Below are positions 18,750 through 28,054 of a DNA stretch of 64,000 nt, piece by piece. The translations under genes were made by a program, and so were the position numbers. Source of the stretch: Mesorhizobium loti R88b. Its GTDB lineage: Bacteria > Pseudomonadota > Alphaproteobacteria > Rhizobiales > Rhizobiaceae. The stretch spans positions 2,419,001-2,483,000 of the forward strand of contig NZ_CP033367.1 of the NCBI RefSeq assembly GCF_013170845.1, read 5' to 3'. Under the pieces are notes generated by a model. That model was not told the origin of the DNA. It was given only the letters and a program-made list of their open reading frames with translations, and searched no databases. Position 1 is the stretch's first letter. Every line of letters starts with the position of its first letter.

Positions 18750-19554
18750 TCCCCGCAACGTCGACATCAAGGACCAGCCCGGATTCCGCACGATCGCCAT
18801 CATCTGCGTTGCCGTGCTTTACGTCCCGATCCTGATCCTGATGATCTTTTCGTTCAACACGGGTTCGCTCGTCACCCATTGGGAGGGCGTCGGCCTGAAC
18901 TGGTACGGCACCGCACTGCTCAATGAGGAATTCCACAACGCCGCCGAGAACACGCTGATCATCTCGGTGAGCGCGACGATCGTTTCGACGATCTGCGCCA
19001 CGCTGGCGGCGATCGGTATGACCCGGGTGAAGCCGTGGCGTGGCCTGCCGGCCGCCTTCATGGTCATCAACCTGCCGCTGATGGTTCCCGAGATCATCAC
19101 GGCAGTGGCGACCTTGTCCTTCTTCGCCTTGATCGCCGGGGCCTTCGGTCTGAATTTCGGCATCGGCAATCTGATCCTCGCCCATACCGTGTTCTGCATT
19201 CCCTTCGCCTACATGCCGATCCGGGCGCGTCTCGAGGACATGGATCTGACGCTCGAATACGCCGCCGCCGATCTCTATGCCACGCCGTGGCACGCGTTCC
19301 GGCGCATTACGCTGCCGTTGCTTGTCCCCGGCATCATGTCGGGTGCGGCACTCGCGTTCATCGTCTCCTTCGACGATTTCACCATCACGCAGCTCGTCGC
19401 CGGCCCCGGCCAGACGACCCTGCCTCTCTATATCTGGAACCAGATCAGACGGCCGATGACGCCGGAGATCAATGCCATCTCCACCATCCTGCTCCTGGTC
19501 TCGATCCTCTTCGTCTCGGTATCGTTCCTGATCGCGCGCCGACGCGCCAAGTGA
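18742..19554 (+). CDS. potC: Polyamine-type ABC importer permease (PotC-like)
   Basis: The second permease has 270 residues and six predicted helices. An EAA-type loop (LEYAAADLYATPWHAFRRI) lies at about residue 172. I start at ATG 18742, inside the end of potB; a longer frame would add ten residues with no family support. PotB and PotC form the heterodimeric channel. It ends 29 bases before the binding-protein gene. Confidence 0.88.
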   Translation: MADPRNVDIKDQPGFRTIAIICVAVLYVPILILMIFSFNTGSLVTHWEGVGLNWYGTALLNEEFHNAAENTLIISVSATIVSTICATLAAIGMTRVKPWRGLPAAFMVINLPLMVPEIITAVATLSFFALIAGAFGLNFGIGNLILAHTVFCIPFAYMPIRARLEDMDLTLEYAAADLYATPWHAFRRITLPLLVPGIMSGAALAFIVSFDDFTITQLVAGPGQTTLPLYIWNQIRRPMTPEINAISTILLLVSILFVSVSFLIARRRAK

Positions 19555-19583
19555 ATCAATGGGAAGGCAAAGGAGAACAAAAA

Positions 19584-20612
19584 ATGTCTAGGAAACTGAT
19601 GGCTGCCGTTTCGACGGCAGTGCTGTTGTGGGCGGTGCCCGCGCTCGCCGACGGCGAGCTGCATATCTACAACTGGGGTGACTACACCAATCCCAAGCTG
19701 ATCGAAAAGTTCGAGAAGCAGTACAACATCAAGGTCACGCTGGACGATTATGATTCCAACGAAACCATGCTGTCGAAGGTGCGCGCCGGCAATTCCGGCT
19801 ATGACATCGTGGTGCCGTCCGACTACACGGTGAAGATCATGGTCGATGAGGGCCTGCTCGAAAAGACCGAGCCCAACGCGATGCCGAACGGCAAGAACAT
19901 CGACCCGCGCTTCCTCAACATCTATTGGGACAGCGGCCGCCATTATACCGTGCCGTGGCAGTTCGGCACCACCGCGTTCGCGGTCAACACGGACAAGTTC
20001 AAGGGCGACATCGACACGCTGGCGATCCTTTTCGACCCGCCGGCTGAGCTGAAGGGCCAGATCAACATCCTCGACGACGTCAACACCGTCATGCATGCGG
20101 CCGAGCGTTACGCCGGCGTGCCGCGCTGCGGCGCCGACAAGGCCAATCTGAAAAAGGTCAACGACATCCTGACCGCCGCCAAGCCGTCCTGGAAAACCTT
20201 CAGCTACGACACCATCACCAAGATCACTTCCGGCGATGTGATCGTGACGGAGCAGTGGAACGGCGCGACCTATCGCTCGCGGCAGAAAATCCCGGCCATC
20301 AAATATGCCTATCCGAAGGAAGGCATCGAAGGTTGGATGGACAATGTGGCGGTGCTGAAAGGCGCCAAGAACCTCGACAACGCCAAGCTGTTCCAGGACT
20401 TCATCATGGCCCCGGAAAATGCGGCGCTGATCTCGGAATTCGCCGGCTACGACAATGGCATTGCCGGCAGCCACAAGTTCCTGCAGGCGGATTTCGCCAA
20501 TTCGCCGGAGATCAATCCGCCGGCAGGTGCGCCGACGCCGGAATTCGTCCCGCCCTGTCCGCCGGATGTGGTGGAGATCTACAACAAGATCTGGACCAAT
20601 TTGCGCAAATAG
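19584..20612 (+). CDS. potD: Periplasmic polyamine-type binding protein (PotD/PotF-like)
   Basis: The 342-residue product has a signal peptide (residues 1-23, ALA-DGE cleavage). The mature start is GELHIYNWGDY, a hallmark of PotD/PotF binding proteins, followed by conserved ligand-pocket stretches such as VVPSDYTV and PWQFGTTAF. It delivers substrate to the permeases. ATG 19584 has a strong AAAGGAG nine bases upstream, which fits the high expression needed for a binding protein. I cannot tell putrescine from spermidine or another amine by reading. A terminator hairpin follows. Confidence 0.9.
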   Translation: MSRKLMAAVSTAVLLWAVPALADGELHIYNWGDYTNPKLIEKFEKQYNIKVTLDDYDSNETMLSKVRAGNSGYDIVVPSDYTVKIMVDEGLLEKTEPNAMPNGKNIDPRFLNIYWDSGRHYTVPWQFGTTAFAVNTDKFKGDIDTLAILFDPPAELKGQINILDDVNTVMHAAERYAGVPRCGADKANLKKVNDILTAAKPSWKTFSYDTITKITSGDVIVTEQWNGATYRSRQKIPAIKYAYPKEGIEGWMDNVAVLKGAKNLDNAKLFQDFIMAPENAALISEFAGYDNGIAGSHKFLQADFANSPEINPPAGAPTPEFVPPCPPDVVEIYNKIWTNLRK

Positions 20613-20632
20613 GTTCGGTCTAAAGTCCAGCG

Positions 20633-20659
20633 GAAGGGAGGCTTCGGCCTCCCTTCTTT
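20633..20659 (+). terminator. Rho-independent terminator after the pot operon
   Basis: Ten-base arms GAAGGGAGGC and GCCTCCCTTC enclose a TTCG tetraloop and are followed by TTT. The stem is strong and the T tract is short. It ends the potABCD transcript. Confidence 0.8.
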
Positions 20660-20709
20660 GCGACGCGTCGCATGTGGAGGGCTCACGCGACGCTGCAAAT
20701 TCTTGTTTT

Positions 20710-20760
20710 CATGCATGTCGTCGTCCCAAAACCGCTACGCACTTTTGGGCGGCATGCATC
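20710..20760. repeat. Palindromic intergenic repeat, copy 2
   Basis: Outer arms ATGCATG and CATGCAT and inner arms CCCAAAA and TTTTGGG enclose CCGCTACGCAC. The arm bases differ from copy 1, but pairing is kept. It ends 13 bases before the ATG of the next gene. Confidence 0.8.
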
Positions 20761-20773
20761 GTGGGAGGGTTCC

Positions 20774-21970
20774 ATGACATCTTACCGCAACAGCGATCCG
20801 GCGCCGCCGATCATGCAGGGCTCGCCGCCCGCCATGGTGCCGCCGAAGCTCGACTGGGACCGGCCGCCGTGGAACCGCTGGGCGTTCCAGCACATCCGCG
20901 AAATCCTGCCGACCGCCGAAGTCTGGCGCGGCAACGGCCATCGCCATCGTCTCGAACGCGCCGAGGTCGATCTCGACGGGCTGGCGGTCGAGGACAGCGA
21001 GGGCAAGCCGACATCGCTCGCCGGGCTGCTCGACGAGACCTACACGGACGGCTTCCTGGTGCTCAAGCACGGCAAGGTCGCCTATGAGCGCTATTTCAAT
21101 GGTATGGACGAGCGCACGCTGCATCTGTCGCAGTCGATGGCCAAGTCCGTCACCGGCGCGGTGTTCGGCATACTGGCCGGACGCGGCCTGATCGATCCAG
21201 CCAGGCCGGTCACTGATTACCTGCCGGAACTCGCCAGCACCGGCTGGGCCGGCGCCAGCGTCCAGCACGTGCTCGACATGACGACCGGGGTGCGGTTCTC
21301 AGAGGAGTATACCGACCGCTATTCCGACATCGGCCAGGTCGATGTCGCCACCGGCTGGAAGCCGGTGCCGCCGGGCAGCGATCCGGAGTTTCGCTGGCCC
21401 TCGCATATGTATGAGCTGATCCTGGGCTTGAAGGACACGGTCCGTCCGCATGGCGCCCAGTTCGAGTATCGCTCGATCGAGACGGACGTGCTCGCCTTCA
21501 TCATGGAGCGGGTGACGGGCAAGCGTCTGCCGCAGCTGGTTTCCGAAGAGCTCTGGCAAAAGCTCGGCGTCGATGAAAGCGCCTGCTTCACCGTCGACAG
21601 CGCCGGCTATGCCGTGGCTGATGGCGGCTTCAACGCCACGCTGCGCGACTATGGCCGCTTCGGCCAGATGATCCTCGACAATGGCGGCGGCATCGTTCCC
21701 GCCGACTGGATCGAGGCGACGCGTAACGGGAAGCATGGGGCGGACTTCGGCCCCAGCCTGCCTGAAGGCAGCTACCGCAACCAGTTCTGGATCGAGAATC
21801 CCAGCTCGCGCGCGTTGATGTGCCGGGGCGTATTCGGACAGATGATCCATATCGATTGGAACACGGGAATGGTCGTGGTGAAGCTTTCGACCTGGCCGGA
21901 TTTCAGCAATCTCGCCTACGGCATGGCGACGCTGAAGGCGGTGCACGCCATCGCCGCCGCGCTCGCCTGA
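20774..21970 (+). CDS. Serine hydrolase of the beta-lactamase/6-aminohexanoate-dimer hydrolase family, paralog 1
   Basis: This encodes 398 residues with no obvious signal peptide. The nucleophile motif is S121-M-A-K124 within LSQSMAKSVTG, and Y232 in EYRS is a good candidate for the catalytic tyrosine. This arrangement belongs to class C-like serine hydrolases such as NylB. The substrate may be an amide or ester; the sequence does not say which. The start is ATG 20774 after GGGAGG. The opening motif NRW-FQ-----PTA-V is shared with the next gene, 32 bases downstream, so the pair is a tandem duplication and probably one transcript. Confidence 0.86.
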   Translation: MTSYRNSDPAPPIMQGSPPAMVPPKLDWDRPPWNRWAFQHIREILPTAEVWRGNGHRHRLERAEVDLDGLAVEDSEGKPTSLAGLLDETYTDGFLVLKHGKVAYERYFNGMDERTLHLSQSMAKSVTGAVFGILAGRGLIDPARPVTDYLPELASTGWAGASVQHVLDMTTGVRFSEEYTDRYSDIGQVDVATGWKPVPPGSDPEFRWPSHMYELILGLKDTVRPHGAQFEYRSIETDVLAFIMERVTGKRLPQLVSEELWQKLGVDESACFTVDSAGYAVADGGFNATLRDYGRFGQMILDNGGGIVPADWIEATRNGKHGADFGPSLPEGSYRNQFWIENPSSRALMCRGVFGQMIHIDWNTGMVVVKLSTWPDFSNLAYGMATLKAVHAIAAALA

Positions 21971-22002
21971 ATCTCAAGACGAAAAGACCCTAAGGAAACG
22001 CC

Positions 22003-23184
22003 ATGACCGGCAAGACCGCGTTCGAGACCCGCTACGGCTTTCGCCGCAACGAAGTGCTGCTCGCCAATTGGCGGGAAAACCCGTTCAACCGATGGTCGTT
22101 CCAGAACCTCGGCGAACTGGTGCCGACGGCGCGCGTGACGGCAATCCCGGGTGGGACCGAGTCCCCCATGCAAGACATGAGTGGCCTGATAGGCGAAAAG
22201 GTTTCGGTGGCCAGCGCGCCGGAGACAGTGGCCGAGTTCCTCGCGCGCTCCAGCACCGATGCGCTGACGGTGATGAAGGGCGGCAAGATCATTGGTGACT
22301 GGTTCGCGCCGCATATGGATTTCGGCGCCCGCCACATCATCTTTTCGATCAGCAAGTCGGTGACATCAATTATCGCCGGCATATTGGAAGGCGAGGGGGT
22401 GTTCGATCCGGAAGCGCCGGTAACGCAGTACATTCCCGAAGCCGCCGGCTCGGCCTATGGTGATGCCACCGCGCGGCATGTGCTCGACATGAGCGTCAGC
22501 CTCGATTTCGAGGAGGCCTATCTCGATCCGGAAAGCGCCTTTGCCCGCTACCGCCGCGCCACGCTGTGGAACCCGGGTGGTGGCACGGAAAGCCTGCGCG
22601 AATTCATCCTGAGCCTGCAGCGGCTTGCCGAGCCGCATGGTCAGACTTTCCGCTACCGTTCGCCCAATTCCGATCTGCTCGGCCTGCTGCTCGAGCGCGC
22701 GTCTGGGCAGCGCTTCACCGACCTGATGCGCGAGAGACTGTGGCTGCCGCTTGGCGCCGTCAGTGAAGCCTCGATCGGCGTCGACATGGAAGGCACGGCG
22801 CGCACCGCCGGCGGCATTTCGGTGACACCGCGCGACCTGGCGCGCATCGGCGAGATGATGCGGCAAGGTGGAACCGCCAATGGCCGCCGCATCGTGCCGG
22901 AAGCCTGGGTTCGTGACACGACCAGCACCGGCGGCAGTGTGGAAGCCTGGCAGCGCGGCGCGATGCTGCCACTGTTTCCCAAGGGCCGTTACCGCAACAA
23001 ATGGTACCAGACCGGACACGAGAACGGCGCCTATTGCGGCATCGGCATCCACGGCCAGTGGCTTTATGTCGACCCGAAGATGGAAGTCGTCATATCCAAG
23101 ATGTCTTCGCAGCCAGAGCCGGTGGATGACCCGCTGGATCTCGAGATTGTCGCTTTCTTCGAGACGCTGAGCCGGATGGTTTGA
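22003..23184 (+). CDS. Serine hydrolase of the beta-lactamase/6-aminohexanoate-dimer hydrolase family, paralog 2
   Basis: The 393-residue paralog of the preceding enzyme has S115-I-S-K118 as the nucleophile motif and a matching YRSPNSDLL stretch. The two share the N-terminal [15 protein letters not shown] region and the overall order of motifs, but they have diverged widely, so substrates may differ. Start ATG 22003 follows AAGGAAACGCC. No signal peptide is seen, so it is probably cytoplasmic. Next to an amine importer and two amidohydrolases, it could hydrolyse imported amides; this is inference only. Confidence 0.86.
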   Translation: MTGKTAFETRYGFRRNEVLLANWRENPFNRWSFQNLGELVPTARVTAIPGGTESPMQDMSGLIGEKVSVASAPETVAEFLARSSTDALTVMKGGKIIGDWFAPHMDFGARHIIFSISKSVTSIIAGILEGEGVFDPEAPVTQYIPEAAGSAYGDATARHVLDMSVSLDFEEAYLDPESAFARYRRATLWNPGGGTESLREFILSLQRLAEPHGQTFRYRSPNSDLLGLLLERASGQRFTDLMRERLWLPLGAVSEASIGVDMEGTARTAGGISVTPRDLARIGEMMRQGGTANGRRIVPEAWVRDTTSTGGSVEAWQRGAMLPLFPKGRYRNKWYQTGHENGAYCGIGIHGQWLYVDPKMEVVISKMSSQPEPVDDPLDLEIVAFFETLSRMV

Positions 23185-23310
23185 TCCTCAGGGAGCCACC
23201 ACTTTAGCGCTCGCTTTCCTGTGGACCCCTTCAGCCGTTGAAAACGCGGCGGTTGGCGGCGCTGTCATCAACGCCTATGGTCGCCGCTCTTTTCGATCAG
23301 AGTGGTTTGA

Positions 23311-23355
23311 CGCAATTCCGGACGGAAAACCGTTTCACACTTTTCCTGGAATTGC
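23311..23355. repeat. Palindromic intergenic repeat, copy 3
   Basis: Outer arms GCAATTCC and GGAATTGC and inner arms GGAAAA and TTTTCC enclose CCGTTTCACAC. The core matches copies 1 and 2, while the arms changed together. It ends 16 bases before the tex start. Confidence 0.8.
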
Positions 23356-23371
23356 TTGGAGCAGGAACGAC

Positions 23372-25696
23372 ATGGCATCCGACATCAAGCGCATCGCAGC
23401 GGTCATCGCGGCCGAGATCAAGGCACGGCCTGAACAGGCGGCCGCGGCGATCGAGCTGCTCGACGAAGGCGCGACGGTGCCGTTCGTGGCGCGTTACCGC
23501 AAGGAGGTGACCGGCGGGCTCGACGACACGCAACTGCGCGACCTTGCCGAGCGGCTGTCCTATCTGCGCGAACTCGACGCCCGCCGCGACACCATCCTGG
23601 GTTCGATCCGCGAACAGGGAAAGCTGACCGCCGAGCTCGAGGGCAAGATCGTCGCCGCCGCCACCAAGGCGGAGCTGGAAGACATCTACCTGCCCTACAA
23701 GCCCAAGCGCCGGACCAAGGCCGAGATCGCCAGGGAGCGCGGGTTGGGGCTGTTGGCGGAGGCCATTCTTGCCAACCGCTCGCTGGTGCCCGCTGAACTG
23801 GCTCTCGCCTATATCACCGAAGAGGTGGCCGATGCCAAGGCGGCGCTCGACAGCGCGCGCGACATCCTGTCGGAACAGTTCGCCGAGAATGCCGATCTGG
23901 TCGGCAAATTGCGCACCTACATGAAGGACCGCGCCTTCATGCGCGCCCGGGTGGTCGACGGCAAGCAGGAGGCCGGCGCGAAATTCTCCGACTATTTCGA
24001 CCATGTCGAGCGCTGGGCCAATGTGCCGAGCCACCGTGCGCTGGCCATGTTGCGCGGCCGCAACGAGGAGGTCCTGTCGCTCGACATCGAGGTCGATGCC
24101 GACGACACGTCGCCGGTGAAGCCGGTCGAGCGGATGATTGCCAATACCTATGCCATTGGCGGCAGCCTGCCTGGCGATCGCTGGCTGATGGACGTCGCCG
24201 GCTGGACCTGGCGCATCAAACTGTCGCTGCACCTGACGCTCGACCTCATGCGCGACCTGCGTGAGCGCGCCGAGGAAGAGGCGATCCACGTCTTTGCCCG
24301 CAACCTCAAGGATTTGCTGCTTGCAGCACCCGCCGGCTCGCGGGCCACGATGGGGCTCGACCCCGGCATCCGCACCGGCGTCAAGGTGGCGGTGGTCGAC
24401 GGCACCGGCAAGGTGCTGACGACGACGACCGTTTATCCGTTTCCCCCAAAGAACGATGTGCGCGGCACGCAGGCTGAGTTGGCGAAGCTCATCCGCCTGC
24501 ACAAGGTCGAGTTGATCTCGATCGGCAACGGCACCGGCAGCCGCGAGACGGAGAAGCTGGTTGCCGACATGCTGTCCGACATGCCTTCCGATGGCGGGCC
24601 GAAGCCACTGAAGGTGATCGTCAGTGAAGCCGGCGCCTCGGTCTATTCGGCATCGGCGACGGCGGCGGCGGAATTCCCCGGCCTCGACGTGTCGCTGCGC
24701 GGCGCGGTGTCGATCGCGCGGCGGCTGCAGGATCCGCTCGCCGAACTGGTCAAGATCGAGCCGAAATCGATCGGCGTCGGCCAGTACCAGCACGATGTCG
24801 ACCAGTACCGGCTCGGCCGCTCGCTGGAAGCGGTGGTCGAGGATGCGGTCAACGCGGTTGGCGTCGACCTCAACACCGCCTCGGCGCCGTTGCTGGCACG
24901 GGTTTCAGGCCTTGGCGCATCGCTGGCCGACGCCATTGTCGCGCATCGCGACGCGACCGGTCCCTTCGCCAGCCGCAAGGATTTGCTCAAGGTGCCGCGG
25001 CTTGGGCCGCGCGCGTTCGAACAATCCGCCGGCTTCCTGCGCATCGCCAATGGCAGCGAGCCGCTCGATGCCTCGTCGGTACATCCGGAAGCCTATGGCG
25101 TGGCCAAGAAGATCGTTGCCGCCTGCGGCCGCGATGTGCGCTCGCTGATGGGTGACAGCGCCGCGCTCAAAGCGCTCGACCCGCGTGTCTTCGTAGACGA
25201 ACGCTTTGGGCTGCCGACGGTGCGCGACATTCTTGCCGAGTTGGAAAAGCCCGGCCGCGACCCGCGCCCCGGCTTCAAGACGGCGACCTTTGCCGACGGC
25301 GTTGACGACATCAACGATCTGAAACCCGGCATGCTGCTGGAAGGCACGGTCACCAATGTCGCCGCCTTCGGCGCTTTCGTCGATATCGGCGTGCACCAGG
25401 ACGGGCTGGTGCATGTCTCGCAACTGGCCGACCGGTTCATCAAGGACGCGCATGAGGTGGTCAAAGCCGGCGATGTGGTCAAGGTGCGTGTCGTCGACGT
25501 CGACATCAAGCGCAAGCGCATCGCGCTTTCCATGCGCAAGGACGGCGGTGAGGGCGGCGCGTCCAAAGGCGGGCCGCGCGACAATGGTGGCGGCAGGCCG
25601 GCGCCACGTTCACCGGCGCCACAACGCCAGCCGGAGCGGCCGGCCCAGCAAGGCGCGTTCGGCGCGGCGCTGGCCGATGCACTGAAGCGGAAGTAG
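23372..25696 (+). CDS. tex: Tex family RNA-binding transcription accessory protein
   Basis: The 774-residue product has the full Tex layout: an N-terminal helical domain, a YqgF/RuvX-like nuclease-fold domain (about 325-460, [11 protein letters not shown]), helix-hairpin-helix motifs (about 490-570), and an S1 RNA-binding domain near 650-722 ([21 protein letters not shown]). A basic, proline/glycine-rich tail follows. Tex binds nucleic acids and affects transcription and stress tolerance in several bacteria. The ATG at 23372 follows a GGA-rich site. Its stop codon directly abuts that of the convergent LysR gene. Confidence 0.95.
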   Translation: MASDIKRIAAVIAAEIKARPEQAAAAIELLDEGATVPFVARYRKEVTGGLDDTQLRDLAERLSYLRELDARRDTILGSIREQGKLTAELEGKIVAAATKAELEDIYLPYKPKRRTKAEIARERGLGLLAEAILANRSLVPAELALAYITEEVADAKAALDSARDILSEQFAENADLVGKLRTYMKDRAFMRARVVDGKQEAGAKFSDYFDHVERWANVPSHRALAMLRGRNEEVLSLDIEVDADDTSPVKPVERMIANTYAIGGSLPGDRWLMDVAGWTWRIKLSLHLTLDLMRDLRERAEEEAIHVFARNLKDLLLAAPAGSRATMGLDPGIRTGVKVAVVDGTGKVLTTTTVYPFPPKNDVRGTQAELAKLIRLHKVELISIGNGTGSRETEKLVADMLSDMPSDGGPKPLKVIVSEAGASVYSASATAAAEFPGLDVSLRGAVSIARRLQDPLAELVKIEPKSIGVGQYQHDVDQYRLGRSLEAVVEDAVNAVGVDLNTASAPLLARVSGLGASLADAIVAHRDATGPFASRKDLLKVPRLGPRAFEQSAGFLRIANGSEPLDASSVHPEAYGVAKKIVAACGRDVRSLMGDSAALKALDPRVFVDERFGLPTVRDILAELEKPGRDPRPGFKTATFADGVDDINDLKPGMLLEGTVTNVAAFGAFVDIGVHQDGLVHVSQLADRFIKDAHEVVKAGDVVKVRVVDVDIKRKRIALSMRKDGGEGGASKGGPRDNGGGRPAPRSPAPQRQPERPAQQGAFGAALADALKRK

Positions 25697-26608
25697 CTAC
25701 CAGGCCAGAACAGCCGGCTCCTTCTCCACCTGGCCCAGCAGCCAGTCGCGAAAACTGGCGACCGGCGGGTGGCCGCGCTTGTCGTGCGGGACGACGAGAT
25801 AATAGGCGCTGCGGCTTTGCATGGGCTGGCCGGGCGCCGGCACCAGCTGGCCGCGCTGCAATTCGCCGGCGATGAGGATGAGTGGCAACAGCGCCACGCC
25901 GAGCCCGGCCATGCAGGCCTGGGCGACGGTGCCGAACTGTTCGAACTGCATGCCCGGTCCGGTCGGCGCGCTCAGGCCCTGGTGCTCGAACCATTCGGTC
26001 CAGGCGCCCGGCCGCGTCGCCATATGCAGAAGCGGCAGGCGGCCAATATTGGCCGGCGTGGCGATGGCACGGCCGGCGAGGAATGCGGGTGACACCACCG
26101 GCGCCACCGTTTCGCGCACCAAGAGCGTGGAGTCCGCTTCCGGCCAGTCCGGCGGGCCGTAGTGGATCGCAGCATCCAGCCGCTCCCTGACAAAGTCGAA
26201 GCGGCCGACGCGGGTGACGAAGTTGATGGTGATGTCGGGGCTGTTCTCGACAAAATCGGGGATCATCGGCATCAGCCAACGCGTGCCGAAGGTCGGCAAT
26301 ATGGCCAGGTTCAGGATGCCACTATGCCGATTGCTCATCAATCCCAGGGCTGCATCGCGCAATTGGCCCAAGGCAGAGCGTACCGCCTCGGCGTAAATTT
26401 CGCCTGCTGTCGACAGCCGGACATTGCGACTATCACGTTCGAACAATCGTCGACCGAACTGATCTTCGAGCAGCCTGATCTGCCGGCTGACGGCGCCTTG
26501 AGTCAAATCCAGCTCCTGAGCGGCGGCGGTGAAACTGCCAAGACGGGCCACCGCCTCGAAGGCGGCGAGGGCGCTGATGTTGGGCAAAAGGCGGCGCTGG
26601 ACACTCAT
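25697..26608 (-). CDS. LysR family regulator, GcvA-like
   Basis: A 303-residue LysR protein: an N-terminal winged helix-turn-helix (about 18-60, FTAAAQELDLTQGAVSRQI) and a C-terminal effector-binding domain. The opening LPNISALAAFEAVARLGSFTAA resembles GcvA-type members. It is divergent from glutaryl-CoA dehydrogenase, with about 100 bases between the starts, so it probably regulates that gene and itself; an effector such as glutarate is a guess. Its stop codon is immediately adjacent to the tex stop with no spacer. Confidence 0.9.
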   Translation of the reverse strand: MSVQRRLLPNISALAAFEAVARLGSFTAAAQELDLTQGAVSRQIRLLEDQFGRRLFERDSRNVRLSTAGEIYAEAVRSALGQLRDAALGLMSNRHSGILNLAILPTFGTRWLMPMIPDFVENSPDITINFVTRVGRFDFVRERLDAAIHYGPPDWPEADSTLLVRETVAPVVSPAFLAGRAIATPANIGRLPLLHMATRPGAWTEWFEHQGLSAPTGPGMQFEQFGTVAQACMAGLGVALLPLILIAGELQRGQLVPAPGQPMQSRSAYYLVVPHDKRGHPPVASFRDWLLGQVEKEPAVLAW

Positions 26609-26711
26609 GATCCATTCCTAACGCTCATTGATCTGTGAAGCAATTTCGTTTGATTTTTTAATGCCGCGGGCCGATAAGCCGGACTTCACCCGTTTCAAGG
26701 ACCGAGAAGCC

Positions 26712-27908
26712 ATGGCCGCCGACAAGAATGCATTCGTCTGGGAAGATCCGTTCCTGATCGAGGACCAGCTTTCGGAAGAGGAGCGCATGGTGCGTGACGG
26801 CGCGGCGGCCTTTGCCGCCGACAAGCTGGCGCCACGCATCGAGGACGCCTACCTCAACGAGACCTTCGACACGGCGATTTTTCGCGAGATGGGCGATGCC
26901 GGCTTGCTTGGCATCAATATCCCGGAAGAATTCGGCGGGCTTGGCGCCAACTATGTCACCTACGGGCTGGTGGCGCGGGAAGTCGAACGCGTCGACTCGG
27001 GCTATCGCTCGATGATGTCGGTGCAGTCGTCGCTGGTGATGTATCCAATCTACGCCTATGGCTCGGATGAACAGCGCAAGAAATATCTGCCCAAGCTCGC
27101 CAGCGGCGAATGGATCGGCTGCTTTGGCCTGACCGAGCCGGATGCCGGCTCCGACCCCGGCGGGATGAAGACGCGCGCCGAGAAGACCGCCAAGGGCTAC
27201 AAACTTTCCGGCTCCAAGATGTGGATTTCCAACGCGCCGGTCGCCGACGTGTTCGTCGTCTGGGCGAAGCTGAAGGGCGAGAACGGTAAGGACGAGATCC
27301 GTGGCTTCGTGCTGGAAAAGGGCATGAAGGGGCTGTCGGCGCCGAAGATCGGCGGCAAGCTCAGCCTCCGCGCGTCGATCACCGGCGAAGTGGTGATGGA
27401 AGGCGTCGAGGTCGGCGAGGACGCGCTGCTGCCCAACGCCAAGGGCCTTGGCGGCCCGTTTGGCTGCCTTAACAGGGCCCGTTATGGCATTTCCTGGGGC
27501 TCGATGGGTGCGGCGGAAGATTGCTGGCATCGCGCCCGCCAGTATGGCCTCGACCGCAAGCAGTTCGGCAAGCCGCTGGCCGGCACGCAGCTTTACCAGA
27601 AGAAACTCGCCGACATGCAGACCGAGATCGCGCTGGCCTTGCAGGCTTCGCTGCGCGTCGGGCGCCTGCTCGATGAAGGCAAGATGGCGCCGGAAATGAT
27701 CTCGATCGTCAAGCGCAACAATTGCGGCAAGGCGCTCGACATCGCCCGCCAGGCGCGCGACATGCATGGCGGCAACGGCATCCAGATCGGATACCACGTC
27801 ATGCGCCACGCGCAGAACCTGGAAACCGTCAACACCTATGAGGGCACGCATGACGTGCACGCGCTGATCCTGGGAAGGGCGCAGACGGGCATTCAGGCGT
27901 TTTTCTAA
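26712..27908 (+). CDS. gcdH: Glutaryl-CoA dehydrogenase
   Basis: This FAD enzyme oxidises and decarboxylates glutaryl-CoA to crotonyl-CoA in lysine, hydroxylysine and tryptophan breakdown. The 398-residue protein carries the family stretches [35 protein letters not shown] and [19 protein letters not shown], and the catalytic base E377 in NTYEGTHD. The ATG at 26712 gives the usual N-terminus; an in-frame ATG at 26661 would add 17 residues. AAGGA lies about ten bases upstream. The divergent LysR gene is the likely regulator. Confidence 0.94.
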   Translation: MAADKNAFVWEDPFLIEDQLSEEERMVRDGAAAFAADKLAPRIEDAYLNETFDTAIFREMGDAGLLGINIPEEFGGLGANYVTYGLVAREVERVDSGYRSMMSVQSSLVMYPIYAYGSDEQRKKYLPKLASGEWIGCFGLTEPDAGSDPGGMKTRAEKTAKGYKLSGSKMWISNAPVADVFVVWAKLKGENGKDEIRGFVLEKGMKGLSAPKIGGKLSLRASITGEVVMEGVEVGEDALLPNAKGLGGPFGCLNRARYGISWGSMGAAEDCWHRARQYGLDRKQFGKPLAGTQLYQKKLADMQTEIALALQASLRVGRLLDEGKMAPEMISIVKRNNCGKALDIARQARDMHGGNGIQIGYHVMRHAQNLETVNTYEGTHDVHALILGRAQTGIQAFF

Positions 27909-27940
27909 AGCTGTGCCTCACCTGAATATCGGCACAGCTT
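27908..27940 (+). terminator. Stem-loop after gcdH, possible terminator
   Basis: Ten-base arms AAGCTGTGCC and GGCACAGCTT enclose a 13-base loop right at the gcdH stop codon. No T tract follows, so it may only protect the transcript 3' end. Confidence 0.5.
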
Positions 27941-28054
27941 GAGCCGGCAATGCCTGCTTAAATTAGGTGCACCGCAACATCTCTGCTTGGAGAATGGCCA
28001 GCAGATGTGTCAGGGTTCAGCGACTTCGTTTGAAACTCTGAACTCCGGGGCCCC

